DNA of 64,000 nt from Hetaerina americana (lineage: Eukaryota > Arthropoda > Insecta > Odonata > Calopterygidae). The position numbers and the translations under genes were made by a program. The notes under the pieces were generated by a model that saw only the letters and a program-made list of their open reading frames with translations, was not told where the DNA came from and made no database searches. Numbering within the stretch: the stretch's first letter is position 1; every line of letters begins with the position of its first letter. The DNA is taken from contig JAKTNV010000042.1 in the NCBI GenBank assembly GCA_022747635.1, positions 1,624,501 to 1,688,500 on the forward strand, given 5' to 3'. Shown here piece after piece: positions 9,305-19,940 of the stretch.

Positions 9305-12293
9305 TGTTCGGATTCCACCACATCACGCCTGGAACTACACAATTTGGTTAAGCCTCGTTTGCAATTTTCAGCCTGATCTTATTCCATACTTTATCCATTC
9401 ACTTCTCGATTGGTACTCTCATTTGAGTTTTTGTGACCCCGATTACACCTGTTATTTTGTAGACAATATGAAAACTTGACTTAAGAGGCAGATGAGGAAA
9501 CTTTATTACAAAATTACGGTGTAGGGCACTTATTATTAAAATGGCCAAAATTTCTTCTTAAGTGTTCTGAATCAAAAGTGACAAAAGAAGTAGTTTTAGC
9601 ACTGAGGAAGAGGAAAGGGTGAATTTTTATCTTATTGATGTGCCCTAAAATGCTGTCTTACCTGCGTAATTTAAAAGTAACATATCTTTGGCCTTATATT
9701 ATTGTATTTCATGCCATTTTCTTGCAGGCATATATTTCATTTTAATCCGCGGTCTGAAAAACGCTTCGCTTTTTATCTCAATTAAAGGATTGCAGTGGGT
9801 GATCTGACTTTGTTTTGTTTTCTCAATACTAATCTAGGAGAAAGTACGTTACGAAAATCTTCTCAACTTTGTGATTTAAACGGAAATATACGTTTAGAAG
9901 TCCACTGACAAATTTAACCATTTTCCCGATGACGACCGTCACAGCGTATGTGCAATGTGATTGGCATAAGCGGGCGTGTAATTTAAACACTATTAATCTG
10001 GGAAACCCACCGAGAAAGTCGTAACATGATGTCATGCCATAATATCCAAAGCATTTTTGTTTATTGAATGTCTTTACTGTTCATCAATTCAACTTGTATC
10101 CCCGAATAGCAACAAACTAATCGTCTTAATTTCATCAACTCTTTCCGCTGACCTGACATCATTGTGACTGGTTTCTATGCGAAGATTATGAGATAATGGA
10201 TCTAATTATTGAAAAAACGAGTTATTTTAAGCTCCGAAAGATGTTCCTACCGACAATTTAATTAGCTTCCAGTAATATTAATTTTATTTACTCTCTATAA
10301 ACTCTCTATAACTATTTCGCTATTTTCCCTTAGTACTTGTTTTCCGTTTGACTTATTTGTAGCGGTTCCATAACCCATTACCAGGTTGCATACGGTTTTT
10401 CATCCAACTCTTCTCATTGTGCTTCTGTTGTCGTAAACTTTTAAGGAAGCATTCTCTTCTATCTAACGATGAACCTTGTCATGCACGTTTGTTAGATAAT
10501 CCATATACATATTCTCTGGAATTCAGCCGTGTCAATTCAAACAATGTGGTGTTGATTTTTACCCTAGGCTAAAGATTCTTTTCCAGTCGTAAATTATCAT
10601 GAGAGCTATGGTTATTAACTATTTTTGACAGCGTTATTCTTTTATAAAATAATTCCTCTTCCAGCGCTCGGTGAATGGACTTCATGTTTTGTGTTTATCA
10701 GGACTTATTAAGCGGTGCTGGGTGGAGCAGTTACGAAAGCTAACGAGATGCGTGACCACTTCCTAGTGCTCCCATTGGAAACATTATTTTTTTATTAATT
10801 GATGCGGATTTCCCCGTATTCCCGGTGAAACGTATTCAGCCCCCTTCCCTGCCCTCGACATGAGTTCCGCCTGGTTTTGTCATTGATAGCATCTTGACGC
10901 CCGTACAAAGACGCAGCTTCCGTTCACGGATTAGATGAATGAAACCCACCGTTACGTATTCAGAGTTTTAAAAAAATTCCATCGGTTGCGAAAAATCCCG
11001 AAGGGGTTCCGCTCGCAAACCTTCCACGTCATTTGCATATATTTCGGCTGGTAGGTGAAACTCATGGAACGCAGTGGGATGACGAATGGCCGAACTTATC
11101 GTCAGCAATATTTTGAGCACGAAGGTTCGCCTCCGTTCTTTTTTGTGGTTGTTTCGGATAACCGATTGTGAAGAATGATGCATATACTTCTGGGGTATTG
11201 AATTATTTACCTGTGCCAAAAGGGGCGAGGGAAATGATGAATATGGAGACAACGAAAAATCCTAGTTTTTGAGTGCTTTAAAGTAGGAAGCCTGTAAGCG
11301 TCACGGAGTATATATGGTATTTTGAAGCGTTGTCCCTGAGTAGTAAGTTAACATATTTTACTGTGTAGTATTGTGAATAATCTCGCAAAAAAATTCAATT
11401 AGCCTTAGGGAAGGAAAATCATTTTTTTTAATGATATTTTTCAAAAATTTTCATGAAATTGAATTTAGCGTAGCTTAAAATTTTTATATCATGTTGGAAG
11501 TTTCCTCCAAGATTTCTTTTGAAAAAAATAGAATTTCAGCAGTCACAATCAAGTTCTCTACCCAGGGTTAGTCAACGGTCATCAATAATTTAAAATTTGA
11601 ATATAGATGATGGCAGCTCTCCACGCCTCCGCAATATTATATTCACTTCTACTCAGTTTCACTAATGATTTCCTTGCATTTCTGTCTTCCCCTTAGGCTA
11701 GTCTTCCTCCATTTTTTTTAATTCACTGCATTCCTCAAGTATTCATAATTCTTTCCACTTCGTAAGTAATTTCGTATTATTCTGCTTTTCCCCTCTGCTA
11801 AAAATTACCGATTTTTGTTCATGCCTCTTCTTGATTTTCGGCCGTCGTTTCCATCTCTGCTATTCATAATCATTCTTCTTTCTTTAATCTGTTCAGATTT
11901 TGTCCGCATTTTAATAGTTAAACGAAAACATTGGTTTTATTTACTGTCAGCGAATAAATTGCTATTTTTGCGTGATATCCATTTGCCGTTTGACTTATTG
12001 GTATTGTTTCCAGACCGATTCCAGTTTCATTTAGTGTTCCGGTGGCCCACTTCACTGTATGTTTTTATAAATCGTCTCAGTTTTGTGCCTTGGTAAAATT
12101 AGAGACATACGTCGATTCATCATGCATGCACTCAGCATGCAGTTTCATTTTGCTACCGCAATTTTACTAATAGTTTCGCGGCTATCCTCGACAATCAGTA
12201 TTTTTGTAAAATTGGTATTTTTCGAGGTACAAATCCCTTTTTAATGCGAAAAGTGAAGAGTCAGGCGTGATGTTGTGGAATCGAGACATAATA
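9305..12293. other. AT-rich sequence with no recognised feature
   Basis: About 3 kb without a supported gene or repeat. The frame at 10968-11252 (minus, 94 codons) and the hydrophobic frame at 11815-12096 (plus, 93 codons) match no family I recognise. Confidence 0.5.
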
Positions 12294-12445
12294 AAAACTT
12301 TGTTGCAATTTTCCACAGTTAAAACTTTATTTCGACCATGGTTTCGATACACTGTATCATCATTAGGTGAGTGATTACCATCGTATATGTATCGAAACCA
12401 TGGTCAAAATAAAGTTTTAATTGTGGAAAATTGCAACAAAGTTTT
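12294..12445. mobile_element. Near-perfect palindromic element with a hammerhead-like core
   Basis: 57-bp arms (12294-12350 and 12389-12445) differ at only two positions and enclose a 38-base centre. On the minus strand the centre and left arm read CTAATGA (12366-12360), then a 5-bp stem GATAC/GTATC with an AGT loop. GAAA (12345-12342) and the self-complementary CCATGG plus TC follow. This is the layout of a hammerhead ribozyme with a very short stem III, except that the invariant G of CTGANGA is an A. The outer arms carry AAATAAAGTTTTAA, also seen in modified form beside the 25.7-kb hairpin. Confidence 0.75.
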
Positions 12446-12789
12446 CCCTTTTTAATATCTTTTACTTGGATCAAGCACGGACTTAAATGCGTAATTACGT
12501 GTAAGTGAAAGGAAGAACTTCAAGTTTGATTTTCTGCACTCAAAGTAATATGTAGAGCTAATTCGTCCAGGATTGCTGACAGTTGTCATCTCGTAATAGT
12601 TCTTATTTTTTGCTTTTGCACGATAGATAGTTAAGCATATTAATACATGGATGGGTTTGCATAAAGACGATTGAAATTTGAAAACTTGCTACACGTTATG
12701 CACCAGTAATATGTGAAAAGCGGCCCTTGGTGGAATTCCTGCTGAGTGTCTGGTGGTGCCAAATTGTCGGAGTGTACTGGCGAGATTTC
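12446..12789. other. Unannotated sequence
   Basis: No feature was recognised between the palindrome and the SINE. Confidence 0.45.
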
Positions 12790-12992
12790 AGGCGTTATTT
12801 ATTTAATGACTTCATTGGGGCAATATTGAAACTTCATTCTCCCTTCTTCCACCTAACCCCAAAACATTACATTGAAGACAATCACAAACACCCAAACCCT
12901 AGGTAGAGGATACACCACCTAGGCGGGAATCGAACCCGCGACCTCTGGGTTGGCAGGCGAGGACTTTACCCCGCCGCCACCGGGGGGGCGTA
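12790..12992 (-). mobile_element. tRNA-Gly-like SINE, family 2
   Basis: Read on the minus strand, the head (12992 down to about 12915) resembles a tRNA. It has an A-box-like TGGCGGCGGGG, a CTCGCCTGCCAA anticodon-arm segment similar to tRNA-Gly(GCC), and a T-arm with a 5-bp GCGGG/CCCGC stem (12923-12939) around a TTCGATT loop, which is the B box. A non-tRNA body of about 120 bp follows, ending in a TTAAATAAATAA-like tail near 12795-12806. The acceptor stem is not intact, so this is a SINE rather than a working tRNA gene. I could not identify a target-site duplication. Confidence 0.75.
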
Positions 12993-14049
12993 CGTTAAAG
13001 GTTTATCGAATCTCATTCTGTTCGATGGCGGTTCCTATCGGATAGGCATCGTGATCGCTCTTATCTCCTCACCGTGCCATTCCGCGTCACATCATCTCTC
13101 ATTCCGCTCGATGAGTGTCATTGAGTCGGTCACTGGCCCACGAGGCGCATTCCTCATGTGAATTCCAACTCTCTCCTTTTTCCCCTTACGAGTGTTTGCC
13201 CGAATGTAAGTCTTTGATGTTTGTTTGACACTTCAATTTTCCTTTGTGATGCTCTTCGCGTTCTATCCATCTGTCTTACGGTTAATATTTTTCGCGTGAT
13301 CGACGAATTTTTTTTGGGTTTTTTTACGCTGAAACTATTTGTGAAAAACTGATTATAATGCCCACTTTCGTGTTTTCGTGCCATCGCTTTGCATCGACGT
13401 TTTTCCTATCCTTCTTTTTCTTAAATTAACTCATTTTTATTTTCACATGTGACAATAAAATGGCTCTTCAGTTACTTAACTGCATAACTTAATATTAACT
13501 TTTGGATGGATGCTCTAAAATTTCATCTGTCTACATTTTAATAGAACAGTTTTAATTGTAGAAACTGTAAAGGAATTATGGTTGTTCCAGTAACAGCTCT
13601 TGACTTTAAGAATATTAAGTGTAGTTTATGATTATTAATGTAGTAGTTTTCATTTGTCTTTGAATCAGCTTAAAATTACACGAGTAATTTTAGTAGTAGT
13701 GTAGTATATTTTTACCGATGTGTCGCTGTTATAGCAAGCCTAGTTCTATTTTCAACAACTCCCAGGTCACCCTTGTAAAAAAAAAGATACTAACGCTGCC
13801 ACGCAATCAATACTTTTAAAGTATGGTGCCTTTCCGAAGCTATGCACCATAATAATACAGTTATAGAACATGTTAAAGGTTTTCTCATTCGCAACATTGA
13901 TACAGAGGAGTTGATTAGATGTCGTTTGTTTTCGAGCCACCGGATGGAAATGCGTATTGCGGCGACCTACCACGTTCATGGTATTTCAAGAAATAGGACG
14001 GGGGGCAAGCGTATTAGCTTCCAAAAGTGGGCAAGCCGGCGAAATAAGG
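12993..14049. other. Unannotated sequence
   Basis: No recognised gene. A small perfect 8-bp inverted repeat (TATGGTGC/GCACCATA) lies around 13823-13852. The 75-codon frame at 13842-14069 is unrecognised. Confidence 0.45.
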
Positions 14050-14570
14050 TTCTTATGTCATTTATTTAAGCGGCAGCTGATGAGTACAATAAAGGGGGAA
14101 TGATGCAACTAGGCGCTACCGTCAAAGCGGAGGCCGGCTTGACCCATGGTCATCACGGCGGGGTATCTTGGCGCAAGTCCGGATAGATATGCCCTATGTT
14201 CATTGCGCCATAAGGCTATCACTGAGTTGGCCCGCGTCGAAATGAGCCTACACCGGGGTATATTAGGTCTCTGTAAATGTTCCTAGTTGGACAATAGCAA
14301 TGAAATTTTGCGAACTACTTTTGATATACAAGCATTCCAACCGTGTTGGTTATCTTGTGAAGCCTAAAGGTGCATGCTGATAATGACCCTCCAGCTATTG
14401 TAGGAGGGCAGACCTTCATTTTCTAGCTAGCTGCGTCAATGGTGGGGTTGTAGAAGATTTCGGAGTCAAACAGGGAAATCCTGGTTTCTGCCCATCCTAA
14501 TGCGGAGGGATTGGGGTCACCGGTAGGTAAGAGCCACTCAGCCATCCCCCTGCACCGCAAAGGCCGATGA
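14050..14570. repeat. Unidentified GC-richer block, probably an old repeat
   Basis: This roughly 500-bp stretch is noticeably richer in GC than its AT-rich flanks and has sharp edges. It contains a small hairpin (CCCTCC/GGAGGG around 14390-14408), but no long frame, no B box and no terminal repeats. It may be a decayed transposon or structured-RNA-derived repeat. I could not match it to a family. Confidence 0.3.
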
Positions 14571-15483
14571 AGAGAGTTGTGTTTTTACTTCTTCCTTGCT
14601 CCTCCTCGTCAGTACTGAGTTCCGTCATGTTTTTAGCTTATAAACTCATCGCACCCATGTTTCGCCTCTAATGCCTCCGGCAAAGATTAGTTGTTTTTAT
14701 AGTTGAATGAAAACTCCATATTGTTTTTCTCTTTTTATCTTTCATGTAGATTTCATTCACTGTAAAGTATATGGACTGTCAGTAACGCTTGCTACTCAAT
14801 GTGACATAATCACGAACACCAACTCATAACTACACTAATAATTGGGTCTCTCGGGTTTACCTCCAGATTTTCACTGTAGGCGATATCCTAATGGTGGAGA
14901 TCGACTACGTATTACCATTTATTTCATGTTGGCTACCTTGGAATGTAGTTCAGAGCAATTTTATTTCCTATTTACCGTTTGAATGGGTCTCCATTCAGGG
15001 TCAGTAAGGATTTCCGTCCTTACTAGGGCAGCATAGGATTTCAATGATTCTATTAGGTCCCAATATAAAACTATTTTCGCCACATTGTTCATGTTCTAAT
15101 GCTTCAAAAGTACTTCTCCGTTTTTATAATGGCCATGTAATTAATATTTTATACTTTGGTCCATTTTCAGCTATTGAAATATTATCTATGCTCCTCAAGT
15201 GAATGCAGAGCTTTTTCATCTTTTAAATGGATATATTAACAACTTAGCACACTTCTCTAATACTTAATTTGAGCTCTGTAAGAATGGTGATTGATAGAAT
15301 TCGATGCTGTCGAATAAATATATCTAAAAGTCATGAAGTAAGGATTTTTTCTTGAATATTCTGCAGGTGTCAGACTTGTAGGTAATGATAAAGTTGACAA
15401 AATTGCATATCATTGTTTGATTTTTCTTTTTTTTCGGCGTCAGATTGCATCAATTTGGTAAACAATATTAGGTATATTTAACG
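14571..15483. other. AT-rich sequence with no recognised feature
   Basis: No open frame over 60 codons, no recognisable repeat and no RNA gene. Confidence 0.5.
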
Positions 15484-15810
15484 GAAAGTCACTTCAATTT
15501 ATATACTCACACATCTGTTGACGTTTTGATCATATTACTGTGTTTCTTTGTATGTGTGTATATATTATCATATATATATATATATAGATATATTTATATT
15601 TATATATAGATATATTTATATATAAATATAGATATATTTATATATATATATAGATATATAGTATATATATATAGATATATTTATATATATATAGATATTT
15701 ATATATATATATATATAAACACAGATGTAGATTTTTAAAACGTCAAAACTACATATGTGAGTGACCTTTCTTTGTGTTTCTATGTTTTAAAAATCTACAC
15801 CTGTGTTTTT
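15484..15810. repeat. AT microsatellite framed by nested inverted repeats
   Basis: A (TA)n/(GATATA)n block (about 15560-15716) is flanked by unique sequence in inverted copies. 15717-15741 (AAACACAGATGTAG...) pairs with 15784-15808 with one mismatch in 25. A second, looser pair is 15503-15527 with 15739-15762, sharing ACTCACA and TTGACGTT. The layout suggests a fold-back element or an inverted duplication formed during microsatellite expansion. Confidence 0.6.
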
Positions 15811-15853
15811 ATATATTTGTGCGTTGCCGAAGAGCGTTCTATTTCGAAGAAAT

Positions 15854-15857
<4 letters not shown>

Positions 15858-15928
<71 letters not shown>

Positions 15929-15962
15929 TTATATATATATATATACACACACACATATATAT
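15858..15962. repeat. (TA)n microsatellite
   Basis: About 100 bp of nearly pure TA with a few TTTATA interruptions, ending in a short ACACAC run. The apparent proteins rich in Y and I across it are artefacts. Confidence 0.9.
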
Positions 15963-16292
15963 AAACACGGAAACCCGTCAAATGGGCAACACACATTCAT
16001 TCAGATGGTTAATGATACTTCGTATTCCTCTTTTTTTATTGTATTGACTCTTACATTACATTTTAAACGGAATACACTATTCTAAGATTCCAGCAGACAT
16101 TTTTGTTTCCTTCGTTTTTCACCCGCCAGTTTCTTCCTTCGTCCTCGCTGGTACTCATTTATCCTATTATTTGTTCAAATCTGCTTTTCCAATCTCATCC
16201 AGGCCCCAATCTCGGAAGCATGCATTCAGGCTTATAGTATATTCCCTCACCCGAGACATCCCGTATCGGAACTAGTTCTACACCCCAGCGTA
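15963..16292. other. Unannotated sequence
   Basis: No feature was recognised. It may include the untranslated 3' end of the LINE remnant that follows on the minus strand. Confidence 0.4.
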
Positions 16293-16490
16293 CTAATCCT
16301 GCTCCGAAATGACAGTCGTAATCATTGGGTTTCTGTCCAGAGTAAATGCTTCCCTCAAGTCTTCTCGGTGCCAGGCCATTTCCTTAAGCCTCTTATAGTT
16401 CACATTCTTGCAACCCTTATTCATTTGTCGAATGCGCCCTTGGCGTTCCCCTTACTCTCATTTTAAAGTTCCTTCTTTCCTTCCATTCCA
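16293..16490 (-). pseudogene. LINE reverse-transcriptase protein, C-terminal remnant
   Basis: The minus strand encodes NYKRLKEMAWHREDLREAF, then about 18 residues to a stop near 16295. A frame-broken RGTPRAHS-like segment lies upstream. The pattern R-G-x-P-R followed by Y-x-x-L-K-x-x-A-x-x-R-E-x-W/L-R is typical of the extreme C-terminus of RTE-like endonuclease/reverse-transcriptase proteins. The reverse transcriptase domain is not present. It is less similar to the 24.1-kb copy than the other fragments are, so it may come from another lineage. Confidence 0.45.
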
Positions 16491-17671
16491 CCTTTTTACC
16501 GAATTCATTGTGGTGCGAGGTTCATTAACCATCCAGAATAAGTCTTTGAGAATCATGGGCAGGTGTTATCCGAAACGATGATCGGGGAAAAGGGGGGTAT
16601 TTGGTAATTTTTAATTCTATTCACAGCAAATTTAATTTCTATTATAATTGATGAAAATGCTGAAAATGTAGATATCCATAGTCTCAAATGTGTCGTTAAT
16701 ATAAAGTGTGTCTAAAATGTTAGGAAAAAATGTATTATTTTAAGAAAAGGTATTTTTATCACCTAGGAATCGGCATTATCTGCTTACATATATTCATATT
16801 CAATCTCTAGACTTTTATCCTAAAAAGTCGTTGCCACTGGAATATGCCTTATACGGAGTAATAAAAATGCTGGATTAATCCAACGAATAAAAATGAAGAT
16901 CATTGTCGTTTCAACATGAGAGATAGAAGATGATTTTTTCTTGGCCTAGGCATTTCACGACATTTAGAATTAAGTCCCCCTTGAAGAATTGCATGGTGAG
17001 GAAGAGCCGAGCATTGAGTACTCCTGCCTTCCATACGATTTCGCGTCATTCTGTAAATGTAATTTCGTGGGTAATAAATGTGTAATTCGAGTTAAAATTA
17101 ATATCCGTGGCGTCATGTGTCGTATTTCACGCCACCATTCTCGTTTATAGCTGTAGGGCACAGTAGGCGAGCAGCTTTGACGCGGCCCTCGACCATTCCC
17201 GTAATTATGTTCAAATTTCCAGCCTCTCGTCGTAGCTTAGCTTCCCCACGCCTTGGGGTAAGGGGTTGAGACCGAGTGTGAGAGGTGAGGTGGTGGGGGA
17301 GCTGTGCCGGGAATGGCGAGATTTGATGGGGTAGGAGGTTCTTTGGCCCGCTCTTCATTCGCACCCTCCTTCATCCGGATAAAGGCTGCGGCCTTCTTCC
17401 CGCCTCGCACATGCACTCACTCATCTCCTTCAACCAACCCGCCAATAAAATCCGGTCGTTCTTGAAGTGTCCCCAGTGGCTGACACCCGCCTGCCCGTAA
17501 GGCCTCGTCAGTGAGGCTAAGGAGACGAGGCGTCGGACTAAGCTGAGAGAGTGAGAATTTGGGGGGGGGGATAGTGTTCCAATCCAATTCATCGTATGCT
17601 CGACGCCCTGTTCGTTAGTCATTTCCCGAAAAAACCGGATGGGAAATTGTTTACCAGTCGGGTACAGGGAA
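16491..17671. other. Unannotated sequence
   Basis: AT-rich to about 17100, then more balanced in composition. The frames at 16970-17161, 17113-17364 and 17371-17622 (all minus) have no recognised domain. Confidence 0.4.
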
Positions 17672-18442
17672 TTATTGTGGGCGGAGGGACCGAAATGGAT
17701 TTGCCCAGGTGGACTGCGAAGATGGATACATTCGCCCGTTCACAGGCTTCGCGGAAGATTTTTGGGTAGGGGACGAGAGAAGTGCCTTTATTTCCGTTAA
17801 TATCAGTTCTACTGGCGGGCAGTTCACATGTATGTTCCTCCTATCGTGTCTATATAGAGAGGTCTTTATTTGGATCCAAATGCAATGGCGTTCATTTCCT
17901 CTTTCCAATGGCATAGTATTATGGACGAAAGAAATGAATGGTGATGAGTAAGAGACTGCACTATTGGAGGAAATTGCACCCTTGAAATACAGGCAAAGAT
18001 GTGGGGCACTTGATTCGCCCTTGCAAGGCAGGCCGCCATGTTGGAGGTCGTTCGAAACGGACGGAGGCCGAGGATCCTTGTACGCTCTCTTTTGGCGAGG
18101 ATTCATTTCCTTGGTAACGTCACTCGGCGCCATCCTGTGATGTTTAATTCTTTGGAGCTTCTGAAATGCAACCTGGCGACTCTTCGCATGCTCTAAAGAT
18201 TGTTGATTCGTGGGTTGTTTCAAATGGCTTCCATTTTTTCCACAACGAATTGATAGTTCCTCCTGATTGTTTTCCAATAAAACTGCATCGACTAATGGAA
18301 GTTTTGACGAGTCGTCACTCTTCACCGAAGCCGTTCGATGCGTGAGGGTGATCGTTTCTCCGCCAGGTCTGGACGAGGAGTTACGTCCTCTCCCTGCTTC
18401 CTCCACGATTCGAGCGCGGCTGTACGTACTTGGAACTGGCAC
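17672..18442 (-). CDS. Long open frame of unknown function
   Basis: 256 codons are open from a GTG at 18442. The first ATG is at 18133, giving a 153-residue product (MAPSDVTKEMNPRQ...). The sequence is basic and rich in S, R, K, P and N, with no recognised motif, signal peptide or membrane segment. The length is unusual for DNA of this composition, which is the only argument for a real exon. Against it, the ATG lies deep inside, plus-strand frames overlap, and there is no splice or domain evidence. It could also be an unrecognised transposon relic. Confidence 0.15.
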   Translation of the reverse strand: MPVPSTYSRARIVEEAGRGRNSSSRPGGETITLTHRTASVKSDDSSKLPLVDAVLLENNQEELSIRCGKNGSHLKQPTNQQSLEHAKSRQVAFQKLQRIKHHRMAPSDVTKEMNPRQKRAYKDPRPPSVSNDLQHGGLPCKGESSAPHLCLYFKGAISSNSAVSYSSPFISFVHNTMPLERGNERHCIWIQIKTSLYRHDRRNIHVNCPPVELILTEIKALLSSPTQKSSAKPVNGRMYPSSQSTWANPFRSLRPQ

Positions 18443-19070
18443 GCGGCCAAAGGGTGCGCCCCTTTCCCGGGAAGGAATTATCCGGGACCGCAGCGTGCAG
18501 GAGATCGGGGGAGAGATTTGGGAGACGGGAAGGGGGTGCTATGTCTCACCCCAAGAGGACGCGTCTTACGGAACGAGGTCTTGGAAGGCGACCCTTCTTC
18601 ATTCACGGGTCTCTTAGCACATAGCTTCTCTCCCCCTCTATCCATAGGTGTGGCAGGATAACATATACCCCCCCACTAACACAAAGCCTCCGCGTGCCCA
18701 GATAGCAGCTACGTGCGCCAAGTCTTAACAACGAAATATTACGCATTCGCGAGATCGTTTGTGGAAGAAATCCTTTGCTTCATATGTTATGTTTTGTGTA
18801 CCCAGACAACCAACGTCTCATTTCAAGCATCCGTGCGTGGGATTTTTTCCTTTCAGCTGCGCGGTTACTCCCGAAACAAAATTGATTTTCCCGGCACATG
18901 AAAGAAAGGCTCTTAGTGGGAATCCATCTCTATAACCTCCGCACTTCATTTACGAAAACCCATTTTTACATGGGGATCGAGTGGACTGGCAACAGGACGA
19001 GGCAGTTTCGGGAGTCGGAAAGAGGTAAGGAATAGATGACGTGATGTGTTGGTTCCTTAGGGGCTCAGGA
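18443..19070. other. Unannotated sequence
   Basis: No feature was recognised up to the LINE tail. Overlapping plus-strand frames (18267-18661) are GC-driven. Confidence 0.4.
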
Positions 19071-19071
19071 T

Positions 19072-19107
<36 letters not shown>

Positions 19108-19108
19108 T
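19071..19108 (-). repeat. (TATC)n tail of the CR1/L2-group LINE
   Basis: About nine copies of the tetranucleotide directly follow the LINE 3' end on the minus strand (TAGA repeats on the plus strand). Many CR1/L2-group elements end in short tandem repeats rather than poly(A), so this is best read as the element's own 3' terminus. Confidence 0.8.
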
Positions 19109-19269
19109 GGTCTTTATTTGGGCGAAATTGAGACCAAATGGTCCCTTCTTCCATTTAACCCATCGTCATATACATATTATATTAGCCATTAAACTTATAA
19201 ATACAGTCATATGTACACATAAATACATATAGACAGACATCAATTCATTAACACAGATTTGCACATCGA

Positions 19270-19495
19270 AAAGAAAACAGTATATACATATATATAGACA
19301 CACACATACACATACATACACATACACACACATACATACCTATATTCATACACATACCTACACATATACATACATATCCACACACACATACACATACACA
19401 CATAAACATACATACATGCATTCATACACATACATAAATACAAACATAAGTACGCACATACACACCCATACATATACATATACATATATAAATTA
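19270..19495. repeat. (CA/CATA)n microsatellite inside the LINE 3' region
   Basis: Long runs of ACACATACA-type repeats on the plus strand produce an apparent minus-strand protein rich in Y, M, C and V. It sits between the reverse transcriptase stop codon and the LINE tail, so it either belongs to the element's 3' region or expanded after insertion. Confidence 0.85.
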
Positions 19496-19940
19496 AGAAT
19501 ACACCTACATATACTCAAATTAAATGACAGTGAAGTCAACAGTACAATAAAATGAGGAAAGTCTGAGCAAAGAATGAGGTTTGTGGGAAAAGCTAGGGAG
19601 AGCGTGGCATTGCTCAACTAGTAAAAACCCACGCAGGAAAAACACCCACGAAGAGAAGGGGGGTGTGAAAAACCTGCGAAAACCCTATTAATTAGAGGAA
19701 AGATACATGTACATTGTAACAATCATTTTTACAGAGTATACATATTATTAAGTTACTGAAATTGAAATGGAGAAATTAAATACATTGACAACACATGCGG
19801 AGTAATGAGAAGCGTGATGTTTCTAAAAATAATTACGCAAACTCCTACCGCTTGAGATGACAAAACAAAAAGCAGGGTAAAAAACAAAGTAGACACAGTG
19901 ATCTGTATAACAGCTGAGTGGAATAACGGAGGGATACTGG

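Noticed and set aside
12918..12992. A functional tRNA-Gly gene
   Set aside because: The T-arm is perfect, but the acceptor stem and D-arm do not pair and a SINE body follows.
14080..14280. Possible U1 snRNA-like sequence (GGCTTGACCCATGG)
   Set aside because: Only a short stretch is similar. The 5' splice-recognition end and Sm site are missing.
15757..16085. Open frames rich in Y and I on both strands
   Set aside because: They are translations of the (TA)n microsatellite.
19240..19617. 125-codon minus frame rich in Y, M, C and V
   Set aside because: It is the translation of the CA/TA-type microsatellite in the LINE 3' region.
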